From Ruminococcaceae bacterium UBA7135 (GTDB taxonomy: Bacteria > Bacillota > Clostridia > Oscillospirales > Ruminococcaceae): a stretch of DNA of 8,869 bases. Shown in pieces: positions 1 through 4,874 of this stretch. Below the pieces are notes generated by a model, which did no database searches, was not told the DNA's origin, and saw nothing but the letters and a program-made list of their open reading frames with translations. How positions within the stretch are numbered: position 1 is the stretch's first letter; every line of letters begins with the position of its first letter. The stretch spans positions 2,724 through 11,592 of the forward strand of contig DKXD01000126.1 in assembly GCA_002492075.1 (NCBI GenBank). Reading direction: 5' to 3'. Made by a program: the position numbers and the translations under genes.

Positions 1-503
1 AAAACGCGCTTGGGCGCGTGCTTTGGATATCCAAAGAGGCTTACTCGGCGATCTCTAAGGGAGAGCTTGTGCAAAACAGCACGGCGCTGCTCGACTGCCT
101 TTCGGCAACCCTTTCACACCTGAATGATGAAAAACAGCCGATCTCGAAAATCTTAGGGAAACTCAAACGCGAGATAAAATCGAAAAACGGAGCGTTTTAT
201 CCGCGCGTCAAGCAGTATTTCTCAAAGCTCTATCCCGTACTCGATTATGACTTTGAAAAAGCCGCGCGGCACATTCCCGCGATCATTTTCGGAAACGACA
301 GGATATGTGCGCGGTTTGTTATGGGAGAGCGCGACAACGCTCTGGCGATGTGCGAGGCTATGAAAAGCTATCCGGGATTCTTGTTCGGGGAATACGAGGC
401 GCTTTCGGACAAACAGTTTTACGACCTCGTTTTCGGGTACTATCCCAAGCTCTACGAAAAAGACGACTTCATGGGCGAGATGAAATATCTTTTTGAAAGC
501 TGA
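1..503 (+). CDS. Unrecognised protein, 3' part of gene
   Basis: I do not recognise this protein and assign no function. The frame is open from the window edge (codon phase from base 3) to a TGA at 501-503. A GTG at 18 could be read as a start, but no Shine-Dalgarno sequence precedes it, so the gene most likely begins upstream and only its last 166 or so residues are seen. The visible part is soluble-looking and rich in Lys, Tyr and Phe, with no membrane segment, signal peptide or known catalytic motif. A Lys-rich stretch (KLKREIKSK) lies near residue 50 counted from the GTG, and the C-terminal half has several aromatic residues (GYYPKLYEKDDF). An intrinsic terminator starts 8 bases after the stop, so this is the last gene of its transcript. 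That it is coding is likely; its identity is open. Confidence 0.7.
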   Translation, partial: NALGRVLWISKEAYSAISKGELVQNSTALLDCLSATLSHLNDEKQPISKILGKLKREIKSKNGAFYPRVKQYFSKLYPVLDYDFEKAARHIPAIIFGNDRICARFVMGERDNALAMCEAMKSYPGFLFGEYEALSDKQFYDLVFGYYPKLYEKDDFMGEMKYLFES

Positions 504-510
504 CAAATAA

Positions 511-551
511 CGCCGCTGCGCGGGAGCTCCCAAACGCAACGGCGCTTTTTT
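511..551 (+). terminator. Intrinsic terminator of the first gene
   Basis: A 10-bp stem (511-520 with 535-544, one C/A mismatch) encloses a 14-base loop that itself contains the palindrome GGGAGCTCCC. A T-rich run (546-551) follows directly. It lies 8 bases past the stop of the upstream plus-strand gene. Read on the minus strand, the hairpin is followed only by a weak T-rich stretch, so its use by the convergent GH44 gene is uncertain. Confidence 0.8.
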
Positions 552-561
552 ATACAAGCAG

Positions 562-590
562 AAGTCCCCTCGCCGTCGGCGGGGGAACTT
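562..590. repeat. GC-rich palindromic stem-loop between convergent genes
   Basis: Bases 562-574 pair with 578-590 around a 3-base loop, with one C/A mismatch and one T/G wobble. The core CGCC-GTC-GGCGGGG resembles the stem-loop at 7753-7783 (core CGCC-TAC-GGCGGGG). It lies 14 bases past the stop of the minus-strand GH44 gene, so it could act as a 3' stability or termination element there. No T-run follows it on either strand, so I do not call it a terminator. Confidence 0.55.
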
Positions 591-604
591 GTTGCCAAAA
601 CATC

Positions 605-2467
605 TTATTTCTTCTTTTTCTTAACAATCACCACAGTCACAACCGCCGCAACGACCGCCGCAGCCGCAATAATTATCGGCATCAATGAGATATTTTCCGA
701 ATGGCTTGCCGAATCGCTAACCGAAGACACCAACGAAATATCCTCGGGAACGCTGTCCGAAGCGTTAGCCGAGATATCGCCGGAAGAGTTGTCCGAAACA
801 TTTTCCGAAGCGTCCCTCGAACTTTCCGAGGGCGCTGCCGCCGAATTCCGACTCACTACGAATTCCGTGACGGAAAGCGGTTGCAGCGAATAGGTAAGCT
901 TGTTGCCCTCAACGGTCGCGGCGGGCATGGCTCTTATCTCGGAGCTGTCGCCGTAAAGCGCGTAGACCTCGGCGCTTTTGTACTCGCTGTTTGAGGACAG
1001 GCTTAACTCCAATGGCGTTTCCTCGTGCAGAGAACGGTTCGTGACGATTATCTTCACTGTGTCCTCGTTTTCACCGTCAATGGAGGAATACACGGAGACG
1101 TCCTTGTTTTCGTATTCGCTTTTTACAAGAGTATCTCCGAAACCGCTGCCCTTTCCGTCATAATTCGTGAACATATTTATCGCGGCGAACTGATACTGAC
1201 TGTTCTCGAACGCCCAAATAGTCGCGAAATAAACGTCGTTTTCCGCGAATATGCCCAGCGTGTCCGCCTGAGCGACCGCTCCCGAAATGTGGTCGCCGCC
1301 GCCGAAATTGTACTCGGTGAACGAGATTTTGGTGCCGGGATAATATTTGTCGATGGACTGCTTTATGTTCGGAAGCAGCGGGAAGAACTGCGCACCCGTA
1401 CTTTGTATCCAGCTGTTTTCGCGGTATCTTTCGTCATATAGCGCCCTTACGCTGTTCAGACGCGCCTTCACGCAGCCGTCATTGTCGTAGTGATTGCACG
1501 AGCGCTCGCCGCACGGTCCCTTAGCCTCGGTATAGAAATGCAGATCAAGCACGTCCAGAAGACGTTTGCCGCTGCTGTCTCCCGCCTTCTTCATCTCGTC
1601 CAAATAGTAATCGACAAACCAGCGATAACCGTTGGCGGCTTTTATCTCCTCCCAATCGGGAGCGCCCTGAAAACTCGCATACGCCGCGTAACCGTAAAGC
1701 GACGGTCCGAAAACGTCCGCGCCCTCGTCGGATTCCTTAATGACTTTCGCCAAGTCAACGGACTTCATTACAAGCTCCGCGCAAGAGAGCGGCTGACGCT
1801 GCACAAGGCTGTGAGTGCTGCTCCACAGAGCAGGCTCGTTGTCAAGCTCATAGCCCCTTATCCCCGTGCCGCTGTCCGATTTGCCGAGCTTACCCGTAAG
1901 GTAGTTAAGGTACTCGTCCATATAGACCTTGCCGTCCGAAAGATCGGGCGATTCGGCTAACTCGCCGCCCTTGCGGTTTATCACCTCCGCCCAGCGGTCG
2001 GAGGGCGCGGCGCTCGTTTCGGGAACGTCCCCGTTTTGATCGGCGCTTACATACCCCAGCATCTGGAGCGTCAGAAGCGTATATGGTATGTTGTGCGCCT
2101 TAGCTTCTCCCACAACTCCCTGCGCAAGCCCCGCGGGAGCAGTCTTAAGCTCGTCGGGCAGGTTTCTCACAACGTACATATCCGAGGCATTGCGCCAGTC
2201 CGAGCCCGCATTGGACATGTTCGTCTCCCAATTATACGCGGACATTCTGTTGCCGCCCATACGTATAGACTTCGGGGCGACCGTATTGAGGTCGGCTTCA
2301 AAGTTTACTCCGTAAATATAGGGGGATATGCTTTTCAGCCGCTCCGACGGAGTGACCGTCACCTTGGAGGGAGATGTGTCGGCGCTCTCCGCAAACACCA
2401 CAGCCTGCCCTGACGCTATTACCGTAAGCGCGGCGACCGCTCCGCACAATGTTTTTTTCAGTATCAT
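605..2467 (-). CDS. Secreted, membrane-anchored GH44 endoglucanase/xyloglucanase
   Basis: This 620-residue protein is a retaining glycoside hydrolase of family 44, whose members cut internal beta-1,4 links in cellulose derivatives and xyloglucan outside the cell. Residues 1-26 form a signal peptide (KK, hydrophobic core, VFA before ES). The (beta/alpha)8 catalytic region follows, with the acid/base Glu211 in ELDNEPALWSSTH and the nucleophile Glu385 in FTEYNFGGGDHISG. Their spacing of 174 is close to that of known GH44 enzymes. A beta-sandwich region (about 440-540) follows, then a Ser/Asp/Glu-rich linker (about 541-594), a hydrophobic helix (595-615) and five terminal lysines. No dockerin, carbohydrate-binding module or LPXTG sortase motif is visible, so the enzyme is probably held in the cell membrane by its C terminus. 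Mature cysteines are 229, 319, 324 and 332, the last three clustered near residues 318-333. The ATG start is supported by a strong ribosome binding site. The gene appears monocistronic. The family call is firm; the exact substrate is inferred. Confidence 0.95.
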   Translation of the reverse strand: MILKKTLCGAVAALTVIASGQAVVFAESADTSPSKVTVTPSERLKSISPYIYGVNFEADLNTVAPKSIRMGGNRMSAYNWETNMSNAGSDWRNASDMYVVRNLPDELKTAPAGLAQGVVGEAKAHNIPYTLLTLQMLGYVSADQNGDVPETSAAPSDRWAEVINRKGGELAESPDLSDGKVYMDEYLNYLTGKLGKSDSGTGIRGYELDNEPALWSSTHSLVQRQPLSCAELVMKSVDLAKVIKESDEGADVFGPSLYGYAAYASFQGAPDWEEIKAANGYRWFVDYYLDEMKKAGDSSGKRLLDVLDLHFYTEAKGPCGERSCNHYDNDGCVKARLNSVRALYDERYRENSWIQSTGAQFFPLLPNIKQSIDKYYPGTKISFTEYNFGGGDHISGAVAQADTLGIFAENDVYFATIWAFENSQYQFAAINMFTNYDGKGSGFGDTLVKSEYENKDVSVYSSIDGENEDTVKIIVTNRSLHEETPLELSLSSNSEYKSAEVYALYGDSSEIRAMPAATVEGNKLTYSLQPLSVTEFVVSRNSAAAPSESSRDASENVSDNSSGDISANASDSVPEDISLVSSVSDSASHSENISLMPIIIAAAAVVAAVVTVVIVKKKKK

Positions 2468-2474
2468 TTAAAGA

Positions 2475-2481
2475 CTCCTTT
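2475..2481 (-). promoter_or_regulatory. Ribosome binding site of the GH44 gene
   Basis: On the minus strand AAAGGAG lies 7 bases before the ATG at 2467. This fixes the start in front of the signal peptide. Confidence 0.85.
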
Positions 2482-2538
2482 CCGCTGCCGAACCGCGTCT
2501 ATCTGTGCCGCGCAAAGCAGATCGGCTTATATGAACAA

Positions 2539-2558
2539 AATTATTCGCTGAAATAATT
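2539..2558. promoter_or_regulatory. Possible operator, inverted repeat over the GH44 start site
   Basis: AATTATT (2539-2545) and AATAATT (2552-2558) are perfect inverted arms around 6 bases. They overlap the minus-strand -10 box and the predicted transcription start, where a repressor would bind. The region is AT-rich, so chance is a real alternative, and no regulator gene is present in the window. Confidence 0.3.
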
Positions 2559-2584
2559 ATATCATATTATACGAAGGAAATCAA
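2556..2584 (-). promoter_or_regulatory. Sigma-A type promoter of the GH44 gene
   Basis: Read on the minus strand, TTGATT (2579-2584) is separated by exactly 17 bases from a perfect TATAAT (2556-2561). Transcription would start near 2549, giving a leader of about 80 bases. A second TATAAT lies just upstream in the same AT-rich stretch without as good a -35 partner. Confidence 0.7.
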
Positions 2585-2638
2585 GACTGTTTTCCGCCGA
2601 GCGTTTTCATAAAATCCTAAAATATATTTGAAAAGCAC

Positions 2639-2667
2639 TTGACTTTTCATCAATAATTTAATAAAAT
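2639..2667 (+). promoter_or_regulatory. Sigma-A type promoter of the six-gene operon
   Basis: TTGACT (2639-2644) and TAAAAT (2662-2667) are separated by 17 bases. Transcription would begin near 2674, about 53 bases before the ATG at 2727. It is divergent from the GH44 promoter, with about 55 bases between the two -35 boxes. Confidence 0.65.
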
Positions 2668-2726
2668 AGTATTATGGAGTATTGTGTACAAGAAACTCGG
2701 CGCATCGATTTTTGGGGGAAAACGTA

Positions 2727-3158
2727 ATGGATTGGAAATACACAAGCAATGTTTTCGACAGCGTGACCTTGCACGACTGCACGATAACCCGCTGGATATT
2801 CGGCAGGGATATAATATGCGAGCTTGACGACGGCTTCGACGTATTCGCGGACTGTCCGCAAAACGATACCGGGCGGCACAAGCGCACGGGGAAAGCCGCC
2901 ATGGTACTTCAAAACGCGGATTTTCTGCAGGGAACGCTGTTTGTTTCCGAAAAGGACGAAAAGCCGCTTTGCAAAGACGATATTTCGGCACTGGAGCTTG
3001 AAGTTCTGGACATTAAAAGATACCCGGATTCGATTTTTCTGGCGTGCGATGCCTGGAGAACAGAATACGGAGACTGCTATTGCGAACTCGAATTTTCCTG
3101 TTTCGGCGTAACATACTGCTGGAACGAATTTACCGATGACGCTTGGTTTCAGGAGTGA
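2727..3158 (+). CDS. Unrecognised 143-residue cysteine-rich protein
   Basis: I do not recognise a named family and assign no function. The protein has 143 residues, is acidic and predicted soluble, and has neither a signal peptide nor a membrane segment. Visible features are a motif near residues 12-20 (SVTLHDCTI), an ELDDGFDVF stretch (32-40), and nine cysteines (18, 31, 43, 82, 107, 117, 119, 125, 131), the last four in a beta-rich, aromatic C terminus. I chose the ATG at 2727 because GGGGG lies 8 bases upstream and it follows the promoter by a normal leader. The in-frame TTG at 2682 has GGAG only 2 bases before it and would sit almost at the transcript end. It is the first gene of the operon, and its last codons overlap the ribosome binding site of the next gene, 4 bases away. 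The pattern recalls small single-domain proteins of Firmicutes, some of which are immunity proteins, but this is only an impression. Confidence 0.75.
   Translation: MDWKYTSNVFDSVTLHDCTITRWIFGRDIICELDDGFDVFADCPQNDTGRHKRTGKAAMVLQNADFLQGTLFVSEKDEKPLCKDDISALELEVLDIKRYPDSIFLACDAWRTEYGDCYCELEFSCFGVTYCWNEFTDDAWFQE
3151..3155 (+). promoter_or_regulatory. Ribosome binding site deciding the start at 3163
   Basis: AGGAG lies inside the last codons of the preceding gene, 7 bases before the ATG at 3163. It argues against the alternative upstream start at 3136. Confidence 0.75.
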
Positions 3159-3162
3159 TAAA

Positions 3163-3789
3163 ATGGCAATTACAAAGCAAAAAGCAAAAAGCGCGTTTTT
3201 GAAATGTCTGCCGATGCTGATAGTATTGGTGAGCACGGGCATTTTCATTTTCGCGATAAAGTTCGTTATCGGCATTTTTTACGAGCCGAAGGACACGGTC
3301 TACACAAAGGAATACGGCGAGGAGAAGTTCACGGTGGTGCATTGCTATCAAAACCCCGCGAGTCACTACTACCTTATGCCGGGCGATTTTGAGTTCGACG
3401 AGAGCAAATACAAAAAAGTCGCTTCGGAGCACGACAGAATACATGTCGCTGACAAGCCGCTTGCTATATTCACGCTGAACGAAACGGCGCTTAATATGGA
3501 TAACACCACCGTAAAAACTCTGTTGAAGAAGACGGGGCTTAACGTTTATCAGTTCGGCGAGTTCATAATATACAAGCTGGAGGGCGAATACGGAGTTTGC
3601 GCGCCGCTGCGGGATTTCAAGGAATCCACGACAAATCGGAAAAACGACCTGTATGTTGTGCGGCAACTGCTGAAAAACGACAACTGGAAAGCGTTCGACC
3701 TGCCCGACTGGGAATCGGAAGACGAATTCTTGGACAAGCTCGAACGGCTTGAACACTATCTTGATAACGAATATGACGAGGATCACTGA
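3163..3789 (+). CDS. Unrecognised single-pass membrane protein
   Basis: This 208-residue protein has a basic N terminus (KQKAKS), one hydrophobic segment at about residues 14-39 (start LKCLPMLIVLV), and a hydrophilic C-terminal region of about 170 residues ending in an acidic tail (DNEYDEDH). By the positive-inside rule the N terminus is cytoplasmic and the large domain faces outward, although an uncleaved signal anchor and a signal peptide are hard to tell apart. I recognise no family or catalytic motif. The start at 3163 is chosen because AGGAG (3151-3155), inside the end of the previous gene, is 7 bases upstream; the longer frame back to 3136 has no such site. It follows the previous stop by 4 bases and ends directly against the ATG of the YdcF-type gene, so translational coupling is likely. 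Confidence 0.8.
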   Translation: MAITKQKAKSAFLKCLPMLIVLVSTGIFIFAIKFVIGIFYEPKDTVYTKEYGEEKFTVVHCYQNPASHYYLMPGDFEFDESKYKKVASEHDRIHVADKPLAIFTLNETALNMDNTTVKTLLKKTGLNVYQFGEFIIYKLEGEYGVCAPLRDFKESTTNRKNDLYVVRQLLKNDNWKAFDLPDWESEDEFLDKLERLEHYLDNEYDEDH

Positions 3790-4407
3790 ATGAACCGAAC
3801 TATTCAAGACATTACGGATTTTATTTTCGTTGAGGACAAACCGCGCAAAGCCGACTTGATAATCGCGGTGGGCGGCAGTTATCCGCAAATACCGGAACGA
3901 GCGGCGGAACTGTTTCGCGAGGGTTTTGCGCCGTATATACTTACAACCGGGCGGTTTACTCACAGCTTGGGGCATTTTCGAGGCGTGTCGCACAAGCGCG
4001 ATACCTACTCCGCCCCGTACGTTACCGAGTGCGATTTCTACCGCGATGTTCTGACAAGGAACGGCGTTCCCGAATCGGCGATAATACGCGAGGACAAGGC
4101 GGAATATACTCGTGCTAACGCGGAGCTTTCACGGGCGGTCGCCGATGAAAAGGGCTTAAAAACTGATACTATTCTTGTGGTGTGCAAATCGTTTCACGCG
4201 AGACGATGCATGATATTCTTTCAATCGGCGTTCGACAAAAGCGAGGTACTTATGATACCAACAGATATAGGCACGGGCGAGAACAGCGGCGACTGGTTCA
4301 AAACGGAAAAAGGGATAACGCGCATATTGGGCGAGCTTAAACGCTGCGGAGAGCAAACGAACGCCGCCGATATCGAGCATTTTACGAAACAAGGAGAAGA
4401 GTTATGA
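3790..4407 (+). CDS. YdcF/DUF218 family protein
   Basis: This 205-residue protein belongs to the DUF218 family (YdcF, SanA and ElyC in enterobacteria), which has a Rossmann-like fold. Family members have been tied to envelope integrity and S-adenosylmethionine binding, but the reaction is not settled. Visible motifs in order are DLIIAVGGS (22-30), a helix with PERAAELFREGF (35-46), YILTTGR (49-55), the conserved Glu/Thr/Asn set in EDKAEYTRAN (101-110), ILVVCKSFHARR (128-139) with His136, and a C-terminal region with GENSGDWF (163-170). There is no membrane segment, unlike SanA and ElyC, so it resembles the soluble YdcF type. Its ATG abuts the TGA of the upstream gene, with GAGGA just before it, and its TGA overlaps the next ATG (ATGA). 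This suggests tightly coupled translation with two membrane proteins. The family call is confident; the role is unknown. Confidence 0.88.
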   Translation: MNRTIQDITDFIFVEDKPRKADLIIAVGGSYPQIPERAAELFREGFAPYILTTGRFTHSLGHFRGVSHKRDTYSAPYVTECDFYRDVLTRNGVPESAIIREDKAEYTRANAELSRAVADEKGLKTDTILVVCKSFHARRCMIFFQSAFDKSEVLMIPTDIGTGENSGDWFKTEKGITRILGELKRCGEQTNAADIEHFTKQGEEL

Positions 4408-4859
4408 AAGATCAAAAGCTTATGCTTGCGATGATAATTTCAATAGGCGTGCTGGCTCTTATTCTTTTTATCGGTATTATAATTTTTATATGCACTTATC
4501 ATACGAGAATTTACAAGCACTTAAAAAAGCCCGTTAAAGTAACGGGCATAATCGACAAGACGGAATATGTCCGCGGCAGCAATGATTATTCTGGGGGGTA
4601 TGAAGTGCCCGATTACTATATAGTAACCTACTCATATACTGATAACACCGGGCAGCGCCGCACCGCCTCGTTTCAATGGTCGAAAAATATCGGCAAGGCG
4701 GGCGACAAAATCGCGCTGCATTACGACAGTCAAGACCCGCAAGACAGTATCGCGGACTGTCAGCTTAAATACGGTAAAAATCTTTGGTGGAAAGTGCTGA
4801 TAGCTCTTGCCGTTATATTGGTACCCTCAATTTTTATCGCATTTTATTTCGGAAAATAA
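4404..4859 (+). CDS. DUF3592-type two-pass membrane protein
   Basis: This 151-residue protein has two hydrophobic helices, at about residues 7-30 and 129-148, flanking a soluble beta-rich domain. That domain contains the pattern typical of DUF3592 proteins: VKVTGIIDKTEYVR (45-58), a Tyr-rich strand PDYYIVTYSYTD (69-80), and GDKIALHYDSQDPQDS (100-115), the equivalent of the usual motif in which a value-of-potential-like strand is followed by an N/D-P step. Function is unknown for the family. The start overlaps the previous stop by 4 bases, and AAGGAG lies at 4391-4396. Fifteen bases separate it from lepA. Its coding sequence contains a hairpin at 4529-4547 that looks like an intrinsic terminator on the opposite strand. 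Confidence in the gene is high; the family assignment is moderate to good. Confidence 0.82.
   Translation: MKDQKLMLAMIISIGVLALILFIGIIIFICTYHTRIYKHLKKPVKVTGIIDKTEYVRGSNDYSGGYEVPDYYIVTYSYTDNTGQRRTASFQWSKNIGKAGDKIALHYDSQDPQDSIADCQLKYGKNLWWKVLIALAVILVPSIFIAFYFGK
4523..4547 (-). terminator. Terminator-like hairpin on the antisense strand, inside a CDS
   Basis: GCCCGTTA (4529-4536) and TAACGGGC (4540-4547) form a perfect 8-bp stem with a 3-base loop. On the minus strand this stem is followed directly by six T (plus-strand A run 4523-4528). That is a textbook intrinsic terminator for antisense RNA moving from lepA toward the start of the operon. On the plus strand no T-run follows, so sense transcription should pass. 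It lies within codons for residues 40-48 of the DUF3592 protein, so chance from coding constraint is possible. Confidence 0.45.
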
Positions 4860-4861
4860 AC

Positions 4862-4867
4862 GGAGGT
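4862..4867 (+). promoter_or_regulatory. Strong ribosome binding site deciding the TTG start of lepA
   Basis: GGAGGT lies 7 bases before the TTG at 4875. It supports this non-ATG start, which also places MDYQNKIRNFCIIAHIDHGK at the normal LepA N terminus. Confidence 0.88.
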
Positions 4868-4874
4868 ATTTCTT

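Noticed and set aside
222..557. Open frame of 111 codons on the minus strand over the first gene
   Set aside because: It is antisense to a frame with better protein character, runs through the terminator hairpin and has no recognisable motif.
605..870. Dockerin or LPXTG anchor at the GH44 C terminus
   Set aside because: There are no paired calcium-binding repeats and no LPXTG-like motif; the tail is a helix followed by lysines only.
1025..1960. Several plus-strand open frames opposite the GH44 gene
   Set aside because: The minus-strand frame has clear GH44 motifs along its full length; these are composition shadows rich in Arg and Val.
3130..3993. 287-codon minus-strand open frame
   Set aside because: It spans the junction of two plus-strand genes with good ribosome binding sites and has an Arg/Val/Phe-rich shadow composition.
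4740..4874. Internal promoter before lepA
   Set aside because: TTGCCG with a downstream AT-rich hexamer is possible but far from consensus, and is within coding sequence.
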